Shown here piece after piece: positions 34,241 through 44,629 of a stretch of DNA of 64,000 nt; the stretch's first letter is position 1; each line of letters opens with the position of its first letter. The notes beneath the pieces are model-generated. The model made no database searches. It saw only the letters and a list, made by a program, of their open reading frames with translations, and was not told the origin of the DNA. The stretch covers positions 1,420,690,300-1,420,754,299 of the forward strand of contig NC_056733.1 of NCBI RefSeq assembly GCF_019279795.1, written 5' to 3'. Made by a program: the position numbers and the translations under genes. This stretch comes from Protopterus annectens. Taxonomy: Eukaryota > Chordata > Ceratodontiformes > Protopteridae.

Positions 34241-34679
34241 ATATTAAAAACTGCGCGATTAGAAGCATTCGTCACTCACCATCATTTTAGCTTTTTCCTT
34301 AATTGTGGACATGAGTAACTGCAAGATATAGATAGAACCAGAATCAGGGACAAAAGAATAGTAAGCTTGGCTAAACAGATAGTGACAAGTCAATCATTAA
34401 CTGGCATAGTCCCACAAAGACAATACCAACTATCGTTAAAGTTTTAGGATAGCGTAAATCACGGTTACACTACAACCCAACTTCCCATCCAAAGGAATAA
34501 CCACAACCATGAACCTATCCTGGGTAACAGCCACGTTTTACCCGACCTATATTAAATTAAGTACTTTTATTCATTACATAAAGAGAGACAAGACACAATG
34601 TACCTCTATAAAGCCATCTCTGCATTTGTATAACTTCAGTATTCAAGTGTAAAACCATAAATTTCTACAAAAAAATCCA

Positions 34680-35155
34680 ACCACCCAAACCCCCCAAAAC
34701 ATAGTGAACAATTTCTTGCCCCGCCCTAATCTTCCGGTGGCTGTCAACCGTTTGCTTACGTACAAGGTCTGTCGACCAACCTTCAAAGGGGCGGGGTCTG
34801 CTTTCAAATAGCTTCACGTCCCCACCCCTTTATTTCAGCAATTGTCAACAAAGAAGTCAGTTGTAGTGTTTTCTTTGGTTTATGTTTATAGTGGTCTTTT
34901 TATAAAATTTCGGTAACTTGTATTTTTTCGACGTGTTTGCAGAACAGTGCAGGCGGTGGACGTTCGCTTAGGATGGTCTCTGAGTTCGCTACAAGGTGTA
35001 CTAAGCCCATTGTTTTTAGGGGTGCCTGCGATCGAGCAGACGCTGTTTGTATTACCTTTATTTCTTCGTTAAAGGCCTAAAGATGGAAGTATAAGGGGAA
35101 CTTTGGTTCATATGATTTTGCCTCATCGAGGTGACTCTGTTGTTGTGGTGGACAG
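34680..35155 (+). promoter_or_regulatory. Candidate host-gene promoter and first exon (CpG-rich)
   Basis: CpG is far more frequent here than in the AT-rich, CpG-poor rest of the window. Promoter-like sites are CCCCGCCC (34,720) and GGGGCGGGG (34,790), both Sp1-type, and CTTCCGGTGG (34,732), ETS-type. There is no clear TATA box. A first exon could run from roughly 34,850 to 35,155, where GTGGACAG is followed by GTACTG, a fair donor site. Alternative donors are at 34,996 and 35,130. Upstream short ATG frames (for example 34,972, 35 codons) would be 5' leader frames. Strand and start are inferred. No transcript evidence is available and no gene name is possible. Confidence 0.45.
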
Positions 35156-36039
35156 GTACTGCTTATTAATATATATTTTTTACCATTTATTTTGCACTCC
35201 CCAGGAGGAATGTTTTTTTTTTCAAATTTACTCTTTAATTACCAATATTTTCTATGCATTAGCTATGAATTTCAGTAGTCCTTGATAAGACTATTTTTGC
35301 TTCAGTAATGCTCACGAGAATCCCCTTCTAGTGTGTATATTTGTGTACTACAGTGTACCGTCCTATGTTTTCAAAAAGTATTTTAAATCAGGGGGTGGGG
35401 ACAATACATTTTTTGAGACTGCCATATCCAACTCCAACCTCAGTTGTTTGAAGACTGCCATATCCAACTCCAGCCTCAGTTGTTTGAAAAATCAGGCAAT
35501 AAGAAAATTCCTGTGTCTTCTTTTTTATGTTCGGTATAGGACTTTGTTTTTCCCCCCAACGCAGCAGGCTGTAGCCTTCTTTGTTCCATGATTTTATGGT
35601 TAAAAGTAGGTCAGATAAATCCTTATTTATAGGTCAGACACATTTAGCAAAGGTATCAACATTGCTTTCGGTAATGCTTCCAAGTTTCATTTTTTCCAAT
35701 CCGTTTATATGGTAGAAAATTATATGTTCGTTTATAAAGCAATATTTGAAGCAGTAATATTTGTGCGTTCTCACGTACACTTTTAGAAGTGGGACTCTTT
35801 ACATGCGTGAACTGTCTGTTTTGCACGTACACTTGGACAAGATGTCGATTATCTTTTCCCTTTATGAACTATAATCAGTACTGTGTCCATTTTCACGTAT
35901 AGTTATCATTATTTGCTGTTATTTATTTTTATAGAATGTATTTTCTTGCAGTATGTTTTTGTCTATGACTTAATTTGTGGGTTACTGAAGTCTTTTTAAT
36001 TTTGTTTTAGATTTTTTATGTGACTTATACAGCAACAAA
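35156..36039. other. CpG-containing non-coding stretch, possible first intron
   Basis: CpGs continue to about 35,900 (for example TGCGTTCTCACGTACAC near 35,765 and CACGTACAC near 35,824), so the island-like region may extend past the first exon. A 34-bp direct duplication with one difference lies at 35,419-35,486. No coding exon is evident. Confidence 0.4.
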
Positions 36040-39000
36040 ACAGAAGTGATATTACCATTAAAAAAAGTTTTAGGAAAAACTGTGCATGCCCCCTAATATT
36101 CATGGAATGGGATTGGTGGCTGAAGAGTGTTATTGCAGAGGAATACACTAGGAGAACTCGGGGCTCCTGTAGAGGTACACTAAGACGCCTTATTGTTGCA
36201 CTGATCATTGAAGGAATAAACTGAACAAACTTGACAGTTGTGTAGTACTTCCAGAAATAGTACAGTGGGAAACCTGACTGCTCTAAATCACTTCTTTGGG
36301 AAATGTACTGAGAAGACCAATAACTGTTCTCTGCTCTTGGAAAGGCTAGGGAAGACAAGTAGCTTTGCTGTGCTTCTGGAAGGAACATACTGCTGGAGTG
36401 CTGTGATTTAGTCATAGCACAACGATTTTTGCCCCCAAGAGCCATTTTAATCTTAACTGTTAAAACCCAAAGAAATTTTAAGAGCTGTGATATGTAGGCT
36501 TGTAGATGTCAAGTGTTTTCACAGGCTGCTCATTCAAGACATTGGTGCCAAACCAGTGGTAAATTAGCAATTTCTCATCCAATGGTCCAAGTTACATTTG
36601 GCTAGGGTTAGGGATGAGCTTTGCTTCACATCGAAGAGAAGTCATCCCCAGAGTGGGGCTAAACTTTGAACCGCACAACTGTCCCTTCACCATGTCCTGT
36701 TTGTCACAGACTAGGTTTAGGGCTGTAGAACAGGCACTTAAGATACTGTTTGTTTTGCGGATATACAAGAATGCCATCAGTGTGGGATCAGGGGATGCCT
36801 AGTAGGCTAGACATAGATTACCGCTCAATAGTCTGTAGGAGAACTACAAGGATATGGCTTTGAGAAAATCCACATAGGACTTCTTGTTTATTTCCTGTAT
36901 TCTTTTTGACAGGAACCGCTGTGGTTTCTCGAGCTCTTTCAAATGCTTGGTCAGGTACATGCCAAAGGGTGTGTTATAGTCATTGATTGATCTGATGAGA
37001 GCCAAGCACACTGTGACAATGACCTTCTTGGACTTGGATGCCATGCCCTTACCTTTAAGTTGTGCAATGTAGAATGATTTCCTTACCAGAGCAGACATTT
37101 GATCAAAGGCCAGGCTACTGTCAACATGCGTTCCCAGATCCCTGACCACTAGGTCTACTTTCAGGAATTTATCAATATGGTAATTTCTAGGGGGTGGCCA
37201 TCTTTCCAAAGAGTAGCATTTTTTTCACATTATTTAGTCCATGGCTCTGGAACCAGTTGTGTGGCTGCATCTGGCCCTCTTGAACGTTATGTATGTTTTT
37301 AGGTGATTCAGTGACCACACCTAGTCTGCAATCATCTGCAGACTTGGTTAGTCGGTGGCTGTTGTCTGCCTTCACTTCAGAGAAGTAGATGCCAAAAAGG
37401 AAAGGTCCTAACACCTGTTCTGTGAGACTCTGCCAGTGACTGACGTCTTTGTGGGATTCCCCAATCCTAACTTCTTGTTTCCTACCAGTTAGACAGTTGG
37501 CTGTCCATATGTTGTGTTCCAAGGATAAACACATTGTCAAGTAACTAAGCTGGTGGAATGATTTGCTATCGCTAACTGTAATGGGTATGGTAATAGAAGG
37601 TTATCTATACTGCAGAGTAAGGCAACTTCCCCTGCTATCTTTGAAGGCCAGGCTGTTGTTTGTAATTCTGAGAGATTATGAGAAGCAATGCAGTGAGGGG
37701 ACCAGTAAATACACACTGTTTCAGAAAGAATACACTGGGAGGACCAGTAACTGTATGGTTATCCATGAACTGGCACACCAGGAAGGCAGATAGCTGTGCT
37801 GTGGTTCAGGAAGAGGTATACTAGTTATGCAGCACTTTTTTATGTAGAGAAGTATAAATTGAGAGCCATTATTTGCATATGGCTACATAAGTTTCTATAA
37901 AATTACATTAGGAGGGCTAATAGTTGCTTATTGTTGATGTTGTGGGTAGTAGCATTGGCGCAGGACCAATGACTGTGCGATATTTGTACAGCAAGTTCTA
38001 TAGAAGGGGCCAGTGGTCCCATTGCATACTTGTAAGAAGTGCAGTGGGGGACAAGTGGCTATGTGTTGCTTCTAAATGAGCTGCAGGGGAGGAACTGATT
38101 GTGGTGTTGCAGTTCTGTACAAGAAGTTCAGTGGAAAGACCAAAGACTGTGTTGTGCTCCTGCAAGTGGGTGCAGTGGAGAACCGATGGCTATGCTGTGC
38201 TTCTGCAAGGGGGTGCAGTGGGAGAACTGATGGCTGTGTTGCTCTCCTGCGAGAGGTGCAGTGGGAGAACTGATGGCTGTGTTGCTCTCCTGCGAGAGGT
38301 GCAGTGGGAGAACTGATGGCTGCATTGCTCGCCTGCGAGGAATCCGGTGGGTGGACCGATGGCTGCGTTGCTCACCTGCGAGGGATCCGGTGGGCGGACC
38401 AAAGGCTGCGTTGCTCACCTGCGAGGGATCCGGTGAGCGGACCGAAGGCTGTGTTGCGCTCCTACATGGGGGTGTAGTGGGCGGACCGAAGGCTGTGTTG
38501 TGCTCCTGCATGGGGGTGCAGATGGTGGACTGAAGGCTTCATTGCACTTCTGCATGGGGGTGCAGTGGGTGAACCCATGGCTGCGTTGCTCGTCTGCGAA
38601 GGATCCGGTGGGTGGACCAAAGGCTGCGTTGCCTGTGAAGGATCTGGTGGGTGGACCAAAGGCTGCGTTGCATGTGAGGGATTTGCTGGGCGGACCAAAT
38701 GCTGCGTTGCTCACCTGTGAGGGATCCGCTGGGCGGACCAAAGGCTGCGTTGCTCGCTTGTAAGGGATCCGCTGGGCGGACCAAAGGCTGCGTTGCTCGC
38801 CTGTGAGGGATCCGCTGGGCGGACCAAAGGCTGCATTGCTCGCCTGTGAGGGATCCGCTGGGTGGACCAAAGGCTGCGTTGCTCGCCTGTGAGGGATCCG
38901 CTGGGTGGACCAAAGGCTGCGTTGCTCGCCTGTGAGGGATCCGCTGGGTGGACCAAAGGCTGCGTTGCTCGCCTGTGAGGGATCCGCTGGGCGGACCAAA

Positions 39001-39330
39001 GGCTGTGTTGCGCTCCTGCATGGGGGTACAGTGGGTGGACCAAAGGCTACATAGCGCTCCTGCATGGGGGCGCAATGGGTGGACCAAAGGCTGCGTTGCA
39101 CTGCCACAAGAGATGCAGTGGAATGATTGATTGGAGAGTTACTTTTGCTGTTATCAGTACAATGGGAGAATCTGCAAGAGATGCATTGGGAGGACTAGTG
39201 GCCACATTGCACTTCTCCAAGTATTAGAAGTAGTATGAGTGCTGTTTGCTACTGCTGGAAGTAATACTGCGAGGTATGTTGGTAGTCTTTGTTGTCTGTT
39301 TAGTGACACTTTGTGGAAGAGGTGCAGTGA
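36040..39330. repeat. Minisatellite with a decay gradient, 43-bp unit
   Basis: From about 36,040 the sequence repeats degenerate versions of a unit reading roughly CAGTGGGAGGACCAGTGGCTG, then TGTTGC and CTCCTGCAAGAG. Examples are at 36,255, 36,305, 37,690 and 37,735. Copies become more alike to the right and are near identical from 38,755 to 39,000. Recent units have the GGATCCGCTGGGCGGACC core and exact 43-bp spacing (for example starts at 38,765 and 38,808). An old CR1 fragment sits inside (36,844-37,545). Because 43 is not a multiple of three, one repeat leaves all three minus-strand frames open; the long minus-strand frames here are by-products. Confidence 0.85.
36844..37545 (-). mobile_element. 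Old CR1-like LINE fragment inside the minisatellite
   Basis: Minus-strand frames read VLGPFLFGIYFSEVKAD, then an altered active-site block KSADDCRLGVV, then NYHIDKFLK, VVRDLGTHVDSSLAF, VRKSFYIAQL and NTPFGMYLTKHLKELEKPQ. It matches the RT palm and C-terminal parts of the two CR1 copies but is clearly more diverged, so it is an older insertion. The 3' UTR signature is not found. The 36,600-36,840 stretch next to it may be further decayed CR1. Confidence 0.85.
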
Positions 39331-40745
39331 AGAGGCGCTTGGTATTTTCTCTGGCTTCCATGCTGATTTCAACCTTCTGGACTTGAGTGGCTAGTATTTT
39401 TCACTGGCATATTCTAAGTGTGACATGTTTCTTTCTGGAAAGGCTACTGACACTGAAGTCCTATGGTTGTATCGGTAGCTTTTTCTGTAAGAACGTTCAC
39501 TGTACTGGCTACAGATTCCAAGTGTAAGTGTAAATAAATGTCTTGTTTACAGCCTCATGAGTGATGCATCATTTGAGATGGGAGCTGCAGGGTATGTCAA
39601 TGTAATTAATTTTTAATGTACTGGGGGGAAATTGTGCGAGTGAATTTGGTTTGTCTCCTTGTCTGCCAACTGTTTCACAAAGTACTTTTGAAAGAATGTG
39701 TGTCCCAGCTTCTGTTACATTGTACATAGGCATCCTTTATGCTTGGGCAGAACAACACCGAGTTTCTGCTGAGGCTGTTTGCCACACTTTTTGAGCAGTT
39801 AACCTTTTGGAAATCCACAAGACTAGATTACGGGCTTTACTGTGTTGGTGGAAAGCTACACACCTGAGTACAGTGGTTGTCGTGCTTGGATATTTTCTCT
39901 GGGCCATTTAAAAAAATCTATTGATAGCCATTCAGTAAAAGTTAATTTTCAGATATAGTTTGGGGGAGGGGGTTCTTTTTACTTGCCCCATTTTTCATTT
40001 ATTTACTTTATAGTCTCCTTTTTGAGTTAAATGCTATTTCCTTCATATTTTTGAGCTGTTCACTGTTCATAGCTTCATGCATTACAACTGCTTTTTACAG
40101 CCAAAACATGGAAGTTATTGTGCATTATTCATCTTTCCCCACTGGTTTACTCAGTTCCTTCACGCTTTCCGTTGTTTTGTCTTTTTCTGTCTTTGCAGCC
40201 GTTTAGAAATATATACGGTCTGAAAAATTCTGTTATACAGAGTGATTCTTGAGTCATAAGAATCCTGAAAATGTTAATATGTGACTAGCATCACTGACAT
40301 TGTTTCAAATTTCTTTTAGTTCAGTGTGCATGTATTCAGTGCCTCTAAACTCGGAAATTTCCGTCGTAATATGTTAAAGGTATTTGAGTGTATGTTCAAT
40401 ATATTAAGTTATTTTGCTAACAGCAGAATGATTGCAGAGCCTTCAGTGATTGACAGTAGATCTAGTTCTAATCTAAACCAAACTTGAGTCGTTTGGTGGG
40501 TGTGCATACAATATTGCTGTTGTAGCTTTTTTCAAGATTTTCATGAGTGTAAACCTAATTTTTTGCTGTAGTTATTCAGTGTTGTTCGAACTTTATCGTG
40601 TTTTGCATTTTTATTTCTTTATATATTCCAAATTCTCACTGTATTTATTTTTTATACGTCTTCTGAAATGTGCCATAAAATCTGATCCAGTAGAAAAATA
40701 TTTTGGAAAACAAAGAAAGTGAGTGAAATTCTTCATACCTTTTTA
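39331..40745. other. Mostly unassigned; weak candidate exon at 39,553-39,591
   Basis: There is no convincing coding region. The segment 39,553-39,591 is flanked by TCTTGTTTACAG (acceptor-like) and G followed by GTATGT (strong donor-like). It contains an ATG at 39,557 opening MSDASFEMGAAG. If the CpG-rich region at 34.7-35.2 kb is a promoter, this could be the exon that starts translation. The tract is only moderately pyrimidine-rich and the start context is weak, so this is a guess. Confidence 0.2.
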
Positions 40746-40955
40746 GAGCATACCTCTCGAATATTTGTCATTACCAGATATTTGTCTCGTATTTTTGGTC
40801 TGTTCCTCATAAAATTTGTAGTGTTTTGTCAAGTCTTATGAGGACTGGTCACAAAATGCTGACAAACGTTTGAGTTAAGTCTTGGAGTTCCCTCTTTATT
40901 TTTGTCTTTGTCCAGAAATCTTGTGTTAACAGGTTGAGAAGTATGCTTTAACATT
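40746..40955. mobile_element. MITE with GCATACYTCTC inverted ends
   Basis: The left end reads GCATACCTCTCGAATATTTGTC. The right end, inverted, reads GCATACTTCTCAACCTG. Total length is about 205 bp, non-coding. Similar ends or half-elements occur near 14,920, 15,090, 32,135 and 34,230. The superfamily is not clear from the sequence. Confidence 0.6.
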
Positions 40956-42073
40956 ATTCATAGTTGTAGTGCACAGCCCTGTAAAAGGTGTTCCACTGTG
41001 TGGCGAACCCACTATCCTGACTGTAACAAAATTCAAAAACCTGATCAGCTCTATTGTCACAAGGCATGCACACAAGATCCTTGTACTGTAACGCCACAGG
41101 CATAGTCCACACATGTAAGTGCCATCTGTCCCTCATTCTTGTCCAACATACTGTTCTGGCTGTATGGGCCTACTTCTGTTTAATGGATCATACAGGCAGA
41201 ACACTGCAAAATGTTGGACAGGAATGGGTACAGATAGCTGATTTCAGCAGCTGTAGACAGTGACAGACTGTGTTGCTTGCAACAGCCTCATGTTTTAGTA
41301 GTTTTGCAAAGATTTCAACAACAAACGCCATCTTTTTTTTTGTGCCACCAGCTTTATACCTTCCTTGATTGGTTGTAAAACAGAAGGATAATGCAGTCTC
41401 TCTAGCTTTATGGTCAGTTCAGTGAAGTCCACAAGGGTGCACATTTTCATGTTGTTTTCAGAACTTTTCCAGTCTTCAGCTTGTGTGGTGGGAGGAAGTT
41501 AGTTCACCTGTATTAATAAAAGTATCCAGTACAGTTGCTTTTCTCATTGGATGTTGCTTACATGCATCATTGTAGTGGAGGTGGGCTGGGCGCGGTTGAG
41601 GCTGTTTCTGTGTACTGCAGTCTATATCAGGGTGTGCCTTTGCATCTCATTATTTCTTTTCTATCTTCTTTGGAATGTGATTCCAAGACATGGTGGAAGT
41701 GTTGCTCCGATTTGTCATGCTGAGCATCATCTTTTCTTGGAGGCTTTGTGCTGAGCTGCTGTAGTCCCCATCCACAGCTGAAGCTCCTTAAATCCGTTCC
41801 CACTACACAGAAAAAATAGTTATGCTTGGGATTTGTGAATTATGGACAATGTTGTGGATCCCCTTTTGCTTACTAACTGCATGCCTTGACTCTTTCATGA
41901 TTGTGATTTATACTTGGGCTGCACTACATACAAGTCCTTTCATGACCTGAGCAGGGCTGAAAGATGTGGCTCAAATCATGCTCCAGTCTTAAGTGATTGC
42001 ATACAATGCGTATGAAACCCAGCCTGTATTTTTATGGTTTATATTCCAATAATGTTTTATTTTGTATATTTTT
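40956..42073. other. Unassigned sequence
   Basis: Small open frames on both strands around 40,930-41,260 and 41,535-41,754 have no recognisable domain and no convincing splice sites. No RNA gene or repeat is recognised. Confidence 0.4.
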
Positions 42074-42490
42074 CCAGCCTGTATTCTGTGTGGAGTCTGT
42101 GTGCCCTTTCTGCTGTCGTGGGTTTCCTCCAGGTGCTCCATTTTCCTCCCACATTCCAAAAACATGCAGTAGGTGGACTGGACATTCTAAATTGCCCGTA
42201 CATGCAAGTGCATGTGTGAGTGGTACGGATGAATTACTGTGATGGGTAGCCACCCGGCGGTGTACCTCCAGGTGCTCCATTTTCCTCCCACATTCCAAAA
42301 ACATGCAGTAGGTGGACTGGACATTCTAAATTGCCTGTACATGCAAGTGCATGTGTGAGTGGTACGGATGAATTACTGTGATGGGTAGCCACCCGGCGGT
42401 GTAAACCTTGGCTCGAGATGATTATCACTGTTGAAGTGACACCCCGGCCTCGTGCAAAAAATGGAGAAAAGGGGGTAGACGATGGATGGC
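42074..42490 (+). repeat. V-SINE-type SINE, headless, with an internal 139-bp duplication
   Basis: It begins in the middle of the element (TTCTGTGTGGAGTCTGTGTG) and contains the core GGGTTTCCTCC, GGTGCTCC, TTTCCTCCCACATTCCAAAAACATGC, then TAGGTGGACTGGACATTCTAAATTGCC in pieces. This is the conserved centre of V-SINEs (established knowledge). 42,126-42,264 and 42,265-42,403 are near-perfect tandem copies. The tail after 42,404 ends GTGACACCCCGGCC and AAAAAATGGAGAAAAGGGG. No tRNA head is seen. Confidence 0.8.
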
Positions 42491-43021
42491 TAGATTTAAA
42501 GGATGTACAAAATGTACTGTAAAACTGGATTTTTTTGCTGTTTAGAATATTGTTATGGTTTCTTCAACTCTAGAATCGTTGTCATTTTTACGTGGACAAT
42601 AAATACAAAAATAAAAGTCAAACAAAAGTACACAGGAGTGGCAAAACCTTTTTGAGAGTATTACCATAAACTAATAATTTAATTTTCAAAAAAGAAAACA
42701 TCTCTCACAGGTTCCAAAACTTTGAGATAATATACATAAAGAGAAAATCTCACAGGTGCTATGTATGGTATATTAATGTATTAGTGATGGTAATGTGGAC
42801 CTTTTTACAGGAAAAGGATGAATTTTGTTAATAAAACCATGAATAAATGTAAATAAACAAAATAGTACAGAGGCACACCCATTCCGTTGTGGAACATTTC
42901 AGAAAACCCATTCGTCTACTTGGTCAGAAATTAAAAGTCAGGGGAAAACGAGAAGAGGAAACCAGTTCCATACAAGTTAATTTAATAGTGAAAAGGAAAA
43001 CTATCTATTTATTTAGGGTAC
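42491..43021. other. Unassigned AT-rich sequence
   Basis: No gene or recognised repeat is visible. Confidence 0.4.
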
Positions 43022-43282
43022 ATTTTATTTTATTGATTTATTTAACATTTGTTGACAGGGAAAGTCCGACTAGGTTCCACAGAGGCTGTTTTCAGCGGAG
43101 GCCAGGGGAGAAATGCTCCAGATGCATGTCTTTAGAATGTGGAAGGAAACCGGAGAAAACCCACGCAAACGCAGGGAGAACATGCAAACTCCGCACAGAA
43201 GACACCCCAGCTGAGAATCGAACTGGAAAACCTGTTGCTGTGAGGTGACAATGTTAACCGCTGTACCACTGCACCGTCCATA
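43022..43282 (-). repeat. V-SINE-type SINE with an L2-like LINE tail
   Basis: On the minus strand it starts with a tRNA-derived head (GGTGCAGTGGTACAGCGG as A-box region, AGTTCGATTCTC as B box). It passes through the V core (GGGTTTTCTCCGG, TTTCCTTCCACATTC) and ends in a 3' tail GCATTTCTCCCCTGGCCTCC, GCTGAAAA, TCGGACTTTCCC, GTCAACAAATG. The tail is the same as the 3' end of the LINEs at 44.6-47.1 kb and 47.9-49.5 kb. SINEs borrow the 3' end of the LINE that mobilises them (established for several families), so that LINE is the likely driver. Confidence 0.85.
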
Positions 43283-44629
43283 TCATCATATTGTGAACTA
43301 AAATGACTCTCTTTGAGTAAAATTAAGTAACTTTCTCATCATAAACATTTTTAATAATGTGGACTTCTTTGTTTGCTTTTGTCATAAAAGCTGTCTATGC
43401 CTAGATGCTTTGTTCTAATGAAACTACTGTTTTCTGGACTTATCACTGGTGTTCCCTAAAGAATAGTCTTTGGTCACATTCATTGTTCACTTTTATAATC
43501 CCAGCAATATAGCCTACAATTTCAAGAATATTGGGGAACTGTGTCAGAACAATTTAGAGAACAAATTTTATAATGCAGAATCTTGCGCTGAATATAAATG
43601 ACACTCTACCTGAACAGATTCTTCTCTTTGTTGCATTACTTCAGGCAGAACCTGGAGTTTATGAACAAGTATAGTTTACAAGTAAGCTGCTGTAAGCCAT
43701 CACCAAGGGCATAACACTGGATTCCCTGCCTTTTGCTGACATGGATTTTTGGGTTGTTTTAAATAAAAAATAGAACGCTAGCACATAAGTTTAGTAGTGT
43801 CCGATATCCTGTTTAAACTTTAGATTTTCGCACTTTGTTCTAGCATGTGGTTAAAAAAAAAAACCCAAAAAGGAAGTCTAGCAAGACTTTCCACTGTGTG
43901 ATACCTTAAACCGAGGCACCGTGTGATATATCAAATTACCCTTTAAGGATATCAGGTGTTTCAGCTAAATGGCAATTCTGAATGTCCATGACTTTTTCTT
44001 TTAATTTTAAGTCTATTTATGGATTTTTTTTCTTTTACTTTAAAGGGTAATTTGCATATTTATTTATCTTTTGTGACCGTGTTAGTCCTACTAGGATAGT
44101 AGCCTCTCTTCAGGGGACACCCAAAGTGATATTTATACTACTGGGGGGAAAATTTGGCCAGGGCTTCAGGGAACTTCCCATACTCTTAGTGTATGGGGGC
44201 ACTGTTCACAGTGATACTTCCTGTTTCTGGTCCAAGTGAGGAGGCGGTTTGGAGAAGCAGGAAGAAATGCAGGGAATATGGAGGGAATAGTGATAGTGAA
44301 CATAACGAATCTGCAAGTGTATTTCATGAGGCAAATGAGGATATTGTGGCAATGGAAGTGTTTTATGGCAGGGTGTCAATTCCAGGGCGAGATCGTGATG
44401 CTAATTCATTAGACAAGGTAGTCCACCCTTTTCAAGGGTAGTGTGTGGATTTTGAGAAGGCGGTAGTGTCTGCTGCAATGGATCTGGAGGATTTATTTTA
44501 ATGAGACCTCTTTGAGGAAGAGGTAACAACACAAGAATGTGTTGCAACAGCCCTCTGGTCTAGAAGGTTGTGTGAGAAAATTCAGAGGGATGATGATGAT
44601 GTGTAACAAGTTGAAGCGATAGTAAAATA
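43283..44629. other. Unassigned sequence; possible LINE ORF1 remnant at the right
   Basis: There is no clear gene. An open frame at 44,193-44,441 is charged and acidic (SEEAVWRSRKKCREY, then SDSEHNESASVF). It lies just upstream of the L2-like endonuclease, in the same orientation. It might be part of ORF1 or 5' sequence of that LINE, but no motif supports this. Confidence 0.3.

Noticed and set aside
38128-39107. Long minus-strand open frames (up to 230 codons) full of FGPPSGSL and ADPSQ motifs
   Set aside because: They arise because a 43-bp tandem unit without stops cycles through all three frames. The same peptide patterns appear in each frame, so this is not a gene.
40926-41136. Minus-strand cysteine-containing frames as an exon or transposase piece
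   Set aside because: Two overlapping frames of about 60 codons with no conserved motif; they partly overlap the MITE end.
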